A stretch of DNA of 64,000 nt, from NCBI RefSeq assembly GCF_004377485.1, contig NZ_SNTY01000036.1, positions 104,315 to 168,314 on the forward strand. The letters run 5' to 3'. The stretch's first letter is position 1; each line of letters starts with the position of its first letter. Of this stretch, positions 18,723 to 28,335 are shown piece by piece. Below the pieces are notes generated by a model, which was not told the origin of the DNA, searched no databases, and saw only the letters and a list, made by a program, of their open reading frames with translations. Origin of the DNA: Alkanindiges illinoisensis. GTDB taxonomy: Bacteria; Pseudomonadota; Gammaproteobacteria; Pseudomonadales; Moraxellaceae. Both the position numbers and the translations under genes were made by a program.

Positions 18723-21700
18723 ATGCGTTTTAATCTGTCCGAATGGGCCTTAAACAACCGGGCCTTAGTACTGTTTTTTATGATTCTGTTGGCCCTGATT
18801 GGCTTTGTGTCGTACAGCAAGCTGGGACAAAGTGAAGACCCGCCCTTTACCTTTAAGGTGATGGTGATCCAAACCTACTGGCCGGGTGCCACCGCTGAGC
18901 AGGTGTCATTGCAGGTGACTGACCGCATTGAAAAAAAGCTGATGGAAACCGGGGAATACGACAAGATTATTGCCTATTCACGGCCTGGCGAATCGATGAT
19001 TACCTTTATGGCGCGTGATTCCATGCGTTCCAAGGATATTCCCGACCTATGGTACAACGTGCGCAAAAAGGTGGGTGACATCAAGCAAACCCTACCGGTT
19101 GGCGTGCAGGGCCCATATTTTAATGATGAGTTTGGCGATACCTTTGGCAATATTTATGTGCTCACTGGTAAGGATTTTGACTATGCCGTGCTGAAGGAAT
19201 ATGCGGATCGCCTGCAATTGCAGCTCCAGCGCGTTAAGGATGTGGGTAAGGTTGATCTGGTTGGCTTGCAGGATGAAAAAATCTGGATTGAGCTGTCCAA
19301 CACCAAAGCCGTGAGTCTGGGCTTGCCTTTAAGTGCCGTGCAGCAAGCGCTGGAAGCCCAAAACGCCATTGTACCCGCCGGGTATTTTGAAACGCCAACC
19401 GATCGCATTCAACTGCGGGTGAGTGGCCAGTTCAAGTCGCTCGATGACATTAAAAACATGCCGATTTATGTGGCAGGCCGCAGCATTCGTCTGATTGACG
19501 TGGCTGAGGTATACCGCGGTTTTAGCGAGCCAGCACAGCCACGTATGCGCTTTATGGGCGACAACGGCATTGGCATTGCGGTGGCCATGAAAAAGGGCGG
19601 TGATATTCTGGCACTGGGCCAAAATCTGGAAACTGAGTTTGCCCGCTTGCAGGACACCTTACCGGCTGGCATGACCTTGAGCAAGGTATCCGACCAGCCT
19701 GCCGCGGTAAAGGAAAGCGTGGGCGAATTTGTGCGGGTACTGGCTGAAGCCGTCATTATTGTGCTGATTGTCAGCTTTTTTTCGCTAGGGTTTCGCACCG
19801 GACTGGTGGTGGCATTTTCCATTCCGCTGGTGCTGGCCATGACCTTTGCCGTCATGAATTATTTTGATGTGGGCCTGCATAAAATTTCCCTTGGTGCGCT
19901 GGTACTGGCGCTGGGCTTGCTGGTGGATGATGCCATTATTGCCGTGGAAATGATGGCGATTAAAATGGAGCAGGGCTTTAGCCGTATTAAAGCCGCCGGC
20001 TTTATGTGGCAAAGCACGGCATTTCCCATGCTGACCGGAACACTAATTACCGCGGCGGGTTTTTTGCCGATTGCAACGGCACAGTCTGGCACCGGGGAAT
20101 ATACCCGTTCCATTTTTGAAGTGGTGACCATTGCCTTGCTGGTCTCGTGGGTGGCTGCCGTGATGTTTGTGCCTTACTTGGGTGACAAGCTGCTGCCTGA
20201 TTTAAGCCAAATGCAGCATCAGGCGCCGTGGTATCAGCGCCTGTGGTTAAGGTTTAAGCACAAAAACCGGTCTTCTGTCTCTACTTCAATTCCAGCAGAT
20301 CAGGTGATTAATCCATCGGCCACTGCAATAGAGCACGACCCGCATGATCCCTATGCTACCCGTTTTTACCAGCAGTTCCGTCGTCTGGTGCAATGGTGCG
20401 TGCGTTATCGCAAAACCGTGATTGGCATTACCGTGGCGGCATTTATTGGCTCAATCATGCTATTTGGGCTGGTACAACAGCAATTTTTCCCGCCTTCCAA
20501 CCGGCTGGAAATCATGGTGGATTTAAAACTGGCCGAAGGGGCGTCCTTAAAAGCCACGGAAAGCCAAGTGGCGCGCCTTGAAAAAATGCTCAAAGGCCAT
20601 CCGGGCATTGAAAACTATGTGGCGTATGTAGGCACCGGTTCACCGCGTTTTTATTTGCCGCTAGACCAGCAGTTGCCACAAGCCAGCTTTGCCCAGTTTG
20701 TGGTGCTGGCCAAAAGCATTGAAGACCGCGATGCCTTGCGCCAATGGCTGATCAAGACCTTGAATCAACAATTCCCCGAGGTGCGCAACCGGGTATCTTT
20801 GCTGGAAAATGGCCCGCCTGTCGGCTATCCGGTACAGTTCCGGGTGTCCGGTGAAGACATGCAGCAGGTACGCCAGATTGCCCGTCAGGTGGCAGCCAAG
20901 ATTGGTGAAAATCCCAATGTGACCAATGTGCATCTGGACTGGCAGGAACCCAGCAAGATCATTTATCTGGACATTGATCAGGATCGCGCACGGGCACTGG
21001 GTGTAGACAGCAGCACGCTGGCACAATTTTTACAAAGTTCCATTAGCGGTATGGACATTAGCCAATATCGTGAAAAACGCGAGCTAATTCAAATTCGCAT
21101 CCGTGGTGCCGAACGTGAGCGGGCACAGGTAGAAAATCTGGCCAGCCTTGCCGTGCCCAGCAGCAATGGCGGCAGCGTGCCTTTGGCACAAATTGCCAAC
21201 CTGCGCTATGGCTTTGAGGAAGGCATTATCTGGCATCGCAACCGTTTGCCTACGGTGACCGTGCGTGCGGATATTCGCACCAATAAGCAACCCGTGACAC
21301 TGGTCAACCAGATTTCACCCACGCTGGATGGCATTCGCCAGCAATTGCCCAGTGGCTATTTACTGGATGTAGGTGGAACGGTAGAAGATTCTGCCCGTGG
21401 CCAGGCTTCAGTGAATGCCGGGATGCCATTATTTCTGGTGGTGGTAATGACCTTGCTGATGCTGCAATTGCGCAGTATGTCACGCACGCTAATTGTGATG
21501 CTTACCGCCCCGCTGGGCCTGATTGGCGTGGTGCTGTTTTTACTGCTGCTCAACAAGCCGTTTGGCTTTGTGGCGATGCTGGGCACCATTGCCTTGTCCG
21601 GCATGATTATGCGTAACTCGCTGATTTTAATTGACCAGATTGAGCAGGACATCAGCAGTGGCCTGAGTCCGTGGCAGGCCATTACTGAAGCAACCGTGCG

Positions 21701-21893
21701 GCGTTTTCGGCCCATTGTGCTCACGGCACTGGCAGCGGTGCTGGCCATGATTCCACTATCACGTAGCATTTTCTTTGGGCCAATGGCAGTGGCGATTATG
21801 GGCGGATTAATTGTCGCTACCGCATTAACCCTGCTGTTCCTGCCTGCACTGTATGCCGCGTGGTTTAAGGTCAAACCGCCTCAAGTCAGCTAA
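18723..21893 (+). CDS. RND efflux permease, TriC-like
   Basis: 1056 residues, normal for a proton-driven HAE-type RND pump. It begins MRFNLSEWALNNRALVLFFM, followed by GATAEQVSLQVTDRIEKKL and the porter motif GPYFNDEFGDTFGN, which resembles TriC of Pseudomonas more than AcrB or MexB. Transmembrane helix 4 carries the proton-relay pair in GLLVDDAIIAVEMM. A second set of helices after about residue 870 (PLFLVVVMTLLMLQLRSMSR) shows the usual internal duplication. Substrates cannot be read; relatives export biocides and drugs. It forms an operon with the adaptor gene. Confidence 0.93.
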   Translation: MRFNLSEWALNNRALVLFFMILLALIGFVSYSKLGQSEDPPFTFKVMVIQTYWPGATAEQVSLQVTDRIEKKLMETGEYDKIIAYSRPGESMITFMARDSMRSKDIPDLWYNVRKKVGDIKQTLPVGVQGPYFNDEFGDTFGNIYVLTGKDFDYAVLKEYADRLQLQLQRVKDVGKVDLVGLQDEKIWIELSNTKAVSLGLPLSAVQQALEAQNAIVPAGYFETPTDRIQLRVSGQFKSLDDIKNMPIYVAGRSIRLIDVAEVYRGFSEPAQPRMRFMGDNGIGIAVAMKKGGDILALGQNLETEFARLQDTLPAGMTLSKVSDQPAAVKESVGEFVRVLAEAVIIVLIVSFFSLGFRTGLVVAFSIPLVLAMTFAVMNYFDVGLHKISLGALVLALGLLVDDAIIAVEMMAIKMEQGFSRIKAAGFMWQSTAFPMLTGTLITAAGFLPIATAQSGTGEYTRSIFEVVTIALLVSWVAAVMFVPYLGDKLLPDLSQMQHQAPWYQRLWLRFKHKNRSSVSTSIPADQVINPSATAIEHDPHDPYATRFYQQFRRLVQWCVRYRKTVIGITVAAFIGSIMLFGLVQQQFFPPSNRLEIMVDLKLAEGASLKATESQVARLEKMLKGHPGIENYVAYVGTGSPRFYLPLDQQLPQASFAQFVVLAKSIEDRDALRQWLIKTLNQQFPEVRNRVSLLENGPPVGYPVQFRVSGEDMQQVRQIARQVAAKIGENPNVTNVHLDWQEPSKIIYLDIDQDRARALGVDSSTLAQFLQSSISGMDISQYREKRELIQIRIRGAERERAQVENLASLAVPSSNGGSVPLAQIANLRYGFEEGIIWHRNRLPTVTVRADIRTNKQPVTLVNQISPTLDGIRQQLPSGYLLDVGGTVEDSARGQASVNAGMPLFLVVVMTLLMLQLRSMSRTLIVMLTAPLGLIGVVLFLLLLNKPFGFVAMLGTIALSGMIMRNSLILIDQIEQDISSGLSPWQAITEATVRRFRPIVLTALAAVLAMIPLSRSIFFGPMAVAIMGGLIVATALTLLFLPALYAAWFKVKPPQVS

Positions 21894-22028
21894 TTTGACC
21901 ACAGTGGTGAAGATCAGGCCGTGCCATAAGCTGGTTGAAATATAGGGCAAGCTTATGGCACAACGGCTAATAGCAAAACAGTAAGTGGCAAAACACCTGA
22001 TCATACCGCACAGTGTAGGAAAAAACTG

Positions 22029-22445
22029 ATGACAGACTCATTGAACCGCTTTGTGGAAGCACAGGATGCCAGTTATGAAATGGCCCTGCGTGAAATTCAA
22101 AATGGCCGCAAGCAATCGCACTGGATGTGGTATATCTTTCCGCAACTGCGCGGCCTTGGCCACAGTTCCACGTCGGTTTACTTTGGCATCCGTGACCGCG
22201 CCGAGGCACAGGACTATCTGAACCATCCTGTACTCGGCCCCCGCTTGCAACAAATCACCAAGGCCGTGCTGGATTCAGGTCAGTCGGTACTTTCCCTGTT
22301 TGGTAGTATTGATGCATTAAAGTTTTCATCCTGTATGACCCTGTTTGCCGCTATTACCGATGAAAACTCAGTATTTGCCGAGGCACTGTCGCGGATCACT
22401 GCCACTGATCAAAAAACCTTGAAAATGCTTCACCTCACGGACTAA
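22029..22445 (+). CDS. DUF1810 family protein
   Basis: 138 residues. The family pattern is clear: LNRFVEAQDASYEMALREIQ, GRKQSHWMWYIFPQLRGLG and SSTSVYFGIRDRAEAQDYLN. It is soluble and cytoplasmic, and its biochemical role is not established. It is a single gene 135 bases after the RND permease and probably has its own promoter. Confidence 0.9.
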   Translation: MTDSLNRFVEAQDASYEMALREIQNGRKQSHWMWYIFPQLRGLGHSSTSVYFGIRDRAEAQDYLNHPVLGPRLQQITKAVLDSGQSVLSLFGSIDALKFSSCMTLFAAITDENSVFAEALSRITATDQKTLKMLHLTD

Positions 22446-22663
22446 CTAAAGACTAACTAATGCACCGCAGGTTTATTTTTTAATGCTGTCTGATGCAGTA
22501 AGGAGTTTTGATATACTCAGCGGCTGACATGGCCTACACATGGCTATCAGGGAAGAGTTAGAAATAGCCAGTAGATAATTTTGCCTAGTTTACTATCTGG
22601 ATTTTACGATTTTTGTAATAATCAGGCGTTGGGCTAAAAATACCGGGGTGGAAAAGGAACAAT

Positions 22664-23035
22664 ATGGCCGCGCGACCAGCATTTTCACAGCAGCAGTGGG
22701 TAGGGATCAATTATGGCCTGATGTTGCTGTCGGTGCTTTTAGGGTTTGGCGTACTGATTGCGCTATGGAGCAGTCATCACTTTTTAAACCAGAGTCAGGA
22801 TGTCTGGCTACGTTCCCATCATTTGTGGATTATGCGCAGTTGTGTAGGTTTGTTAGCCCTGGTGGTATTTGCGGCGTTGTTTTTATTGCCATTGTTCTGG
22901 TTGCCAGTGACACAGGGCATAGGTTTTTACAGCGCCATTACCGCAGCGAGTATGGGGGGATTGGCCACATTGTGGCTAATCTATCGTAGCGTAAAAGGTT
23001 TACTGTACTGGAGCAAAGGTAAAGTAATTTACTAA
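22664..23035 (+). CDS. Small membrane protein, DUF4870-like
   Basis: 123 residues with three hydrophobic segments (about 18-38, 58-82, 88-108) and a C-terminal YRSVKGLLYWSKGKVIY like the end of DUF4870 proteins. The ribosome site AAGGA lies 5 bases before the ATG, which supports this frame over an overlapping + frame. It is an inner-membrane protein; its function is unknown. The 218 bases upstream contain no recognised gene. Confidence 0.7.
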   Translation: MAARPAFSQQQWVGINYGLMLLSVLLGFGVLIALWSSHHFLNQSQDVWLRSHHLWIMRSCVGLLALVVFAALFLLPLFWLPVTQGIGFYSAITAASMGGLATLWLIYRSVKGLLYWSKGKVIY

Positions 23036-23140
23036 AAATGCATAATTATTGGTTCAATGAGCTTCTCTGTAAGGTGCTTGTAAGTGTTATAGATCATAAG
23101 TTGAATAATCCTTAAACCAATTTAGAGCAGTAAAGGCCAC

Positions 23141-23575
23141 ATGTTTGAATTTGATTTTAACTTAACGTTAATGGCCTATCATCTTTTTCAACTGGGCATT
23201 GCGTTTGTGTTGTCATTGCCTATTGCCCTGAATCGCGAAATGAAAGATAGTGGCGCCGGACTTAGAACATTTCCACTGGTCACCATTGCATCGTGTGCAT
23301 TTATGCTGGTTGGCAGGGATATGTACCAAGGGTCAGATGCTGAGGCCAGAGTGATGTACGCTATTATCACTGGCATGGGTTTTATTGGTGGCGGTGCAAT
23401 TTTTAAAAGTGAGGCGGGGGTAAAAGGGACTGCAACGGCTGCCAGCTTATGGAACACAGGCGCAATTGGCATTTCGGTTGCTTACGGTCGTTATGAAATT
23501 GCAGTAATCTTGTCCATGGTGAGTTTTCTGATTCTTCACTTCTCGGAGCGGTTCAAGGCAAAAGACAAGCCATAA
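23141..23575 (+). CDS. MgtC/SapB family membrane protein
   Basis: 144 residues. The family signature is present: LGIAFVLSLPIALNREM, GAGLRTFPLVTIASCAFMLV, ITGMGFIGGGAIFKSEAGVK and GTATAASLWNTGAIGISVAY, covering four transmembrane helices. It lacks the soluble ACT-like C-terminal domain of virulence MgtC, so it is the short SapB-type form. MgtC proteins affect magnesium and acid stress and ATP synthase, but a role for the short form is not settled. It is a single gene, convergent with the sorbosone-dehydrogenase-like gene. Confidence 0.9.
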   Translation: MFEFDFNLTLMAYHLFQLGIAFVLSLPIALNREMKDSGAGLRTFPLVTIASCAFMLVGRDMYQGSDAEARVMYAIITGMGFIGGGAIFKSEAGVKGTATAASLWNTGAIGISVAYGRYEIAVILSMVSFLILHFSERFKAKDKP

Positions 23576-23625
23576 CAGGTTTTGCCATGGCTTGCCCATC
23601 ATCCATTAAACCCCTGCAACTACAT

Positions 23626-24942
23626 TCAGCTTGCTGGTGACACACGCCACACCACATCACCCACGTCATCAGCCACTAGAATCGCGCCAGCCTTGTCTAC
23701 AACCACACCCACTGGACGGCCCATGGCGTCGCCTTTGGCATTAACAAAGCCACTCAGTACATCTTGCGGTTTACCAGCGGGCTGACCATTCTGGAACGGC
23801 ACAAACACCACCTTGTAACCACTGCGCGGTTTGCGGTTCCACGAGCCATGCTGGCCAATCAATACGCCATTTTTATATTGCGGCATTAAATCCGCCTGAT
23901 AAAAGCTTAAGCCCAGAGATGCAGTATGGTTACCCAGTGCATAGTCCGGCTTTAAGGCGCGCGCCACCAGCTCCGGATTTTGTGGCTTTACCCGGGCATC
24001 CACATGCTGGCCATAGTAGCTATACGGCCAGCCATAAAAACCGCCATCCTTAACCGACGTCATATAGTCCGGCACCAAATCACTGCCAATTTCATCGCGC
24101 TCATTTACCGCAGTCCAGAGTGCGCCAGTTTGTGGTTGCCAGTCCATGCCATTGGGATTGCGTAATCCAGTGGCAAAAGGACGTACCTTGCCACTGGCAA
24201 TATCAAATTCCAGAATGCGCGCGCGATCCTGTTCATTGTCCAGCCCTTTTTCAGCGGCATTACTGTTGGAGCCAACCGTAATATACAGCTTGCTACCATC
24301 GGCACTGGCAATCACATTCTTGGTCCAGTGATGGTTAATTGGCCCAGCAGGTAAATTTAGCACCTTGGTGCCCGTTGTATTAATGCTGGTAGCACCCGGC
24401 TGATAAGGAAAGCTGACCACAGCATCGGTATTGGCTACATACAGCGTGTTGCCGATTAGCGTCATGCCAAATGGCGAATTCAGGTTTTTCAAAAATACGG
24501 TGTGCTGGTCGGCAACTCCATCGCCATTGGTGTCACGCAGCAGGCTAATCTGGTTGGCGCTGGGATGGGATGAACCCGCACGTTTCATCACCAGTGTCAT
24601 GATTTTGCCTTTAATGCCCTTGCTGTCTTCCGGCTTGGGCGGGGCATCGGTTTCAGCCACCAGTACGTCGCCATTGGGTAGCACATACAGCCAGCGCGGA
24701 TGAATCAGGCCACCCGCAAATTTTTGTACTTTTAATCCACTGGCTGCAACGGGCATGGTATTGGCAGGCCAACCCTTGGCTGGTGCAATGTGTACCGTGG
24801 GGAGCAAGTTTTTCTGTGGCGCGGGCAATACGGGATTAGAACCATAGCTGGCATCAATGGGCAGGTTGGCTTTGTGGCCGCAGCCGGTCAGGCACAGGAG
24901 TCCTGCAATGGCTAGTATGGAAAATTTCAAGGACATAGACAT
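23626..24942 (-). CDS. PQQ-type sorbosone/glucose dehydrogenase-like lipoprotein
   Basis: 438 residues. A lipoprotein signal ends in LTGC. The body is a six-bladed beta-propeller of the soluble glucose/L-sorbosone dehydrogenase group: ASGLKVQKFAGGLIHPRWLY, LPNGDVLVAETDAP, RDTNGDGVADQHTVFLKNLN, GLRNPNGMDWQPQTGALWTA, NERDEIGSDLVPDYM, GGFYGWPYSYYGQH and the final VGVVVDKAGAILVADDVGDV. Such proteins oxidise sugars or aldehydes in the periplasm using pyrroloquinoline quinone; cofactor and substrate here are inferred. It is divergent from dnaJ and 49 bases from the convergent MgtC-like gene. Confidence 0.88.
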   Translation of the reverse strand: MSMSLKFSILAIAGLLCLTGCGHKANLPIDASYGSNPVLPAPQKNLLPTVHIAPAKGWPANTMPVAASGLKVQKFAGGLIHPRWLYVLPNGDVLVAETDAPPKPEDSKGIKGKIMTLVMKRAGSSHPSANQISLLRDTNGDGVADQHTVFLKNLNSPFGMTLIGNTLYVANTDAVVSFPYQPGATSINTTGTKVLNLPAGPINHHWTKNVIASADGSKLYITVGSNSNAAEKGLDNEQDRARILEFDIASGKVRPFATGLRNPNGMDWQPQTGALWTAVNERDEIGSDLVPDYMTSVKDGGFYGWPYSYYGQHVDARVKPQNPELVARALKPDYALGNHTASLGLSFYQADLMPQYKNGVLIGQHGSWNRKPRSGYKVVFVPFQNGQPAGKPQDVLSGFVNAKGDAMGRPVGVVVDKAGAILVADDVGDVVWRVSPAS

Positions 24943-25239
24943 CGGATCAACTCCAGTCAGTATCGGTTAAAAGGCCTCAAGCGGTAGGGTTTAAAACCTT
25001 TCCGCTTAAAAAAACGGGTTTAGTCTGTCTACGGCAGTAACCTTAGCAGTGACATTTGTGGCCTAATGGTTTGTTATGGATTTACTGTAGGCCAATGGAC
25101 AAAAATCACTGTCATTGTCCTGTTCAAACAAGTTGCTGATTGGTTACAGCAAGCGCTTCATTTCACATTGGTTTTTCTTTGTACGGTGGCAGTTTTTTAG
25201 CCGGGCACGCATTCGCCGCATTTTTTATGAAAAATAGTG

Positions 25240-25267
25240 CTTGCAAAAACAGCACATTGCCCCAAGA
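25240..25267 (+). promoter_or_regulatory. Sigma-32-like heat-shock promoter of dnaJ
   Basis: CTTGCAA (25240-25246) and CCCCAAGA (25260-25267) are separated by 13 bases, matching the sigma-32 pattern CTTGAA / CCCCAT-T with usual spacing, 47 bases before the dnaJ start. The rest of the roughly 370-base gap from 24943 shows nothing else recognisable. Confidence 0.6.
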
Positions 25268-25313
25268 TTAGCCGCAATTGTTTAATTGATTTTGGTTAGG
25301 AGTTATGCCAGCC

Positions 25314-26423
25314 ATGGCAAAGAGAGACTACTACGAGGTTTTAGGGTTATCCAAAGGTGCAGGCGAGGACGAAATTAAAAAGGCCTATCGCAAGCTGGCC
25401 ATGAAATATCATCCGGACCGTAATCCTGATAACAAGGACGCTGAGGAAAAATTCAAGGAAGCTTCGGAAGCCTACGAAGTCTTGTCCGATAGCGACAAGC
25501 GTTCTGCCTACGACCGCATGGGACACAGTGCCTTTGAAGGCATGGGTGGCTTTGGCGGTGGTGGCGGCTTTAACGCACAGGATATCTTTAGCCAGTTTGG
25601 TGATATTTTTGGCGACATGTTTGGTGGCCGTGGCGGTGGTGGCCAGCGTCAGCGCCGTGGGGCAGACCTGCGTTATGTGCTGGAACTGACCCTGGAAGAA
25701 GCGGTTAAGGGTGTGAAAAAAACCATCAGCTTTACAGCACCAGCAGCCTGTGAAGCCTGTAATGGTAAAGGTTCTAAAAACCCTGAAGATGTCACCACCT
25801 GCCAAACCTGTCATGGTTCGGGTCAGGTGCGCATGCAGCAGGGTTTCTTTTCAGTTCAGCAAACCTGTCATACCTGTCAGGGTCGTGGCAAGATTGTCAA
25901 AAATCCGTGTAATGTCTGCCATGGTGCAGGCGTGGCCGAACGCAAGCGCACGCTGGAAGTCAGTATTCCCGCCGGTGTAGACAATGGTGACCGCGTTCGC
26001 CTGACCGGTGAGGGTGAAGCAGGCGGTGCGGGTGTTCAGCCTGGCGATTTGTATGTCGAAGTGGTGGTGCGCGAGCATGCGGTATTCCAGCGTGATGGTG
26101 CCGACCTGTATATGGATGTGCCGATTAGCTTTACCGATGCAGCGCTGGGCAAGGAAGTGGAAATTCCAACGCTTGATGGTCGCGTGAGCCTGAAGATTCC
26201 TGAAGGCACCCAGACTGGCAAACTGTTCCGTCTGCGTGGCAAGGGCGTAAAACCCGTACGTACCAGCATGGTGGGTGATTTACTGTGCCGCGTGGTAGTG
26301 GAAACTCCGGTGAATCTAACCAGCCGCCAGAAAGAACTGTTACAGGAACTGCAAGCCACACTGGATGGTGATGACCAGCAATCGCCCAAGAAAAAATCAT
26401 TTTTTGAGCGCCTGTTTGATTAA
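25314..26423 (+). CDS. dnaJ: Chaperone protein DnaJ (Hsp40)
   Basis: 369 residues from the ATG at 25314, which gives the invariant start [12 protein letters not shown]; an ATG three codons earlier sits too close to the AGGAG. It stimulates DnaK ATPase and delivers unfolded clients. The order is a J domain (1-70) with HPD at 33-35, a Gly/Phe region (about 74-105), four zinc repeats ([32 protein letters not shown]) and the C-terminal client-binding sheets. dnaK is not in the window; dapB follows, as in Acinetobacter. A heat-shock-like promoter lies upstream and a strong nested terminator downstream. Confidence 0.98.
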   Translation: MAKRDYYEVLGLSKGAGEDEIKKAYRKLAMKYHPDRNPDNKDAEEKFKEASEAYEVLSDSDKRSAYDRMGHSAFEGMGGFGGGGGFNAQDIFSQFGDIFGDMFGGRGGGGQRQRRGADLRYVLELTLEEAVKGVKKTISFTAPAACEACNGKGSKNPEDVTTCQTCHGSGQVRMQQGFFSVQQTCHTCQGRGKIVKNPCNVCHGAGVAERKRTLEVSIPAGVDNGDRVRLTGEGEAGGAGVQPGDLYVEVVVREHAVFQRDGADLYMDVPISFTDAALGKEVEIPTLDGRVSLKIPEGTQTGKLFRLRGKGVKPVRTSMVGDLLCRVVVETPVNLTSRQKELLQELQATLDGDDQQSPKKKSFFERLFD

Positions 26424-26437
26424 TCACTGATTTGACC

Positions 26438-26492
26438 AAAAAGGACATCAAAAAGCCTGCTGATTGAAAGCAGGCTTTTTTATGTCCTTTTT
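26438..26492. terminator. Nested double-stem terminator after dnaJ
   Basis: The inner stem GCCTGCT/AGCAGGC extends with A/T pairs (26450-26461 with 26469-26480). An outer exact 11-bp stem AAAAAGGACAT (26438-26448) / ATGTCCTTTTT (26482-26492) encloses it. T runs occur on both strands. Confidence 0.88.
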
Positions 26493-26666
26493 ATGAGATA
26501 AAAATGGCAAAAACCAGAATTTGCAGGCAAATCTGTAGCTTGCTCCAAAATTGCTCTATAGTAGTGTGTTCAGATTATGGGGTCATTGATCATTAAGACC
26601 CTTTCACCCGTTAACCCGGTTATTATTTGATTTTTGCATTCGGTAATTAGGGCATTAGGAGTACGC

Positions 26667-27479
26667 ATGGCAACTTCACCACGCATTGGGATTTTGGGCG
26701 CAGGTGGCCGTATGGGCCGCATGCTGATTCAGGCAGTGCATCAGGCAGGCTATCCGCTTGCTGCAGCAGTCGAGCGCCCCGGTAGCTCACTGATTGGCAC
26801 TGATGCGGGTGAACTGGCAGGCGTCGGCAAGCTGGACGTGCAGGTGGCCGCCAGTCTGGAAGAGGTGATTCACCAGTGTGATGTGGTAATTGATTTTTCC
26901 ACGCCACAAGCCACCGAAACCCACTTGCAGATTTGCCGTGATGCAAAGGTTGCTATTGTCATTGGCACCACAGGCTTATCTGATGTACAAAAGCAGCTGG
27001 TGAGTGACACCGCGCAGCATATTCCTGTGGTGTATTCCGGCAACTACTCGGTGGGCGTGAATGTATCCCTTAAAATGCTGGAACTGGCGGCCAAAGCCTT
27101 CGGTGAAACCGTGGATATTGAAATCATTGAAGCCCATCACCGCCATAAAGTGGATGCACCCTCCGGTACGGCTTATATGATGGGTGAAACCGTGGCTAAC
27201 GCGCTGGGACGTAACCTCAAAGACGTTGCGGTTTACGGACGTGAAGGTCATACTGGGCCACGCGAGCGCCAGACCATTGGTTTTGAAACCATCCGGGGTG
27301 GCGATATTGTGGGTGAACACACGGTGATGTTTATTGGTGAAGGCGAGCGGGTTGAGGTCAAGCATCTGGCCACCAACCGCATGAACTTTGCCAGTGGCGC
27401 AGTGCGTGCAGCCGCCTGGGTGATTCAGCAACCGGTTGCGCGCTATGACATGCAGGATGTATTGTCATTAAAAAATTAA
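26667..27479 (+). CDS. dapB: 4-hydroxy-tetrahydrodipicolinate reductase
   Basis: 270 residues from the ATG at 26667, with TAGGAG 5 bases upstream; a TTG 11 codons earlier is not needed. It reduces the DapA product with NAD(P)H in lysine and diaminopimelate synthesis. Nucleotide-binding motif [17 protein letters not shown] at the N-terminus, substrate/catalytic block [19 protein letters not shown] with the catalytic His-His and Lys, and the C-terminal [20 protein letters not shown] are all intact. Length matches the family (about 270). It follows dnaJ but is separated from it by a terminator, so it has its own promoter. Confidence 0.97.
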   Translation: MATSPRIGILGAGGRMGRMLIQAVHQAGYPLAAAVERPGSSLIGTDAGELAGVGKLDVQVAASLEEVIHQCDVVIDFSTPQATETHLQICRDAKVAIVIGTTGLSDVQKQLVSDTAQHIPVVYSGNYSVGVNVSLKMLELAAKAFGETVDIEIIEAHHRHKVDAPSGTAYMMGETVANALGRNLKDVAVYGREGHTGPRERQTIGFETIRGGDIVGEHTVMFIGEGERVEVKHLATNRMNFASGAVRAAAWVIQQPVARYDMQDVLSLKN

Positions 27480-27533
27480 GGGCACAACAACGAAAACTCA
27501 GCCGTATACGCTGATCAGGCAGGATATTTACAT

Positions 27534-28232
27534 ATGAAAAACACCGTCAGCGGGTCTACTGCGCGCAAGCTGTGCTATGCCATTGGGCTAAGCCTGCTTA
27601 CCCTGGGGACAGGTCACGCAGCAGCCGACATGTCCAAAGCAAAACTGGCCATCAATAAAAACGGGGTGAAGGTCTGGACTTATCAGCTACCGGATAATCC
27701 CGCCTTTAACTACCGCGCTACTACCGTCATTAATGCCAATGTCACCAGTATTGCTGCCATGATTCTGGATACCGACTATCTGGTTCAGTGGGTGCCGTAT
27801 GTCAGTGCAGTGAATGTGGTGGATCGTAATGAGGCGCAAAACAGTTTTGTCATTCGTATGCAGCTGGATTTTCCGTTTCCCTTGCAGGACCGTGACCTGT
27901 TGATTCAGGGCAAAATCAGTCAGGCCAGTGACGGCACAGTGACTATTAAAAACAAGGCAATTAATGATAACCGGGTTCCACCGCGCCATAATGTGGTTCG
28001 CCTAACCCATTATGAAGGGGACTGGACCCTGAAACCTCTGGGACCTGCCAAAACAGAAGTATCCACCACAGGTTATGGAGATCCGGGCGGGGTGATTCCG
28101 CTGGCTGTGGCCAATATGTTTGTACAGCAGCAGCCGTACCAGATGCTGGGCCGCATGAAGGACTATGTCAAAAACAGCCGTTATCAGAATGCACAGCTCA
28201 GCATGGTTAAAGACCCGTACGCCAAAAAATAA
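27534..28232 (+). CDS. Exported START-domain lipid-binding-like protein
   Basis: 232 residues. A signal peptide ends around GTGHAAA. The mature protein fits a START/SRPBCC fold: KNGVKVWTYQLPDNPAFNYR, YLVQWVPYVSAVNVVDRNE, DFPFPLQDRDLLIQGKISQ and THYEGDWTLKPLGPAKTEV, ending in a long C-terminal helix. START domains bind lipids or other hydrophobic ligands; in the periplasm it may carry a lipid, but the ligand is unknown. It is a single gene between dapB and a serine protease. Confidence 0.85.
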   Translation: MKNTVSGSTARKLCYAIGLSLLTLGTGHAAADMSKAKLAINKNGVKVWTYQLPDNPAFNYRATTVINANVTSIAAMILDTDYLVQWVPYVSAVNVVDRNEAQNSFVIRMQLDFPFPLQDRDLLIQGKISQASDGTVTIKNKAINDNRVPPRHNVVRLTHYEGDWTLKPLGPAKTEVSTTGYGDPGGVIPLAVANMFVQQQPYQMLGRMKDYVKNSRYQNAQLSMVKDPYAKK

Positions 28233-28335
28233 CAAATCATCTACCCGGCATTAAAACTCCGGGTAGAGCTTCTCTTGATTGACAGAAATTTTCAGACCCA
28301 TAATGCGTTGTCTTATGGTGCAGGCAGGCATTCCC

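Noticed and set aside
22648..22989. Alternative + frame overlapping the DUF4870-like membrane gene
   Set aside because: The frame at 22664 has the better-placed AAGGA and clear membrane helices; the other has unlikely composition and no family.
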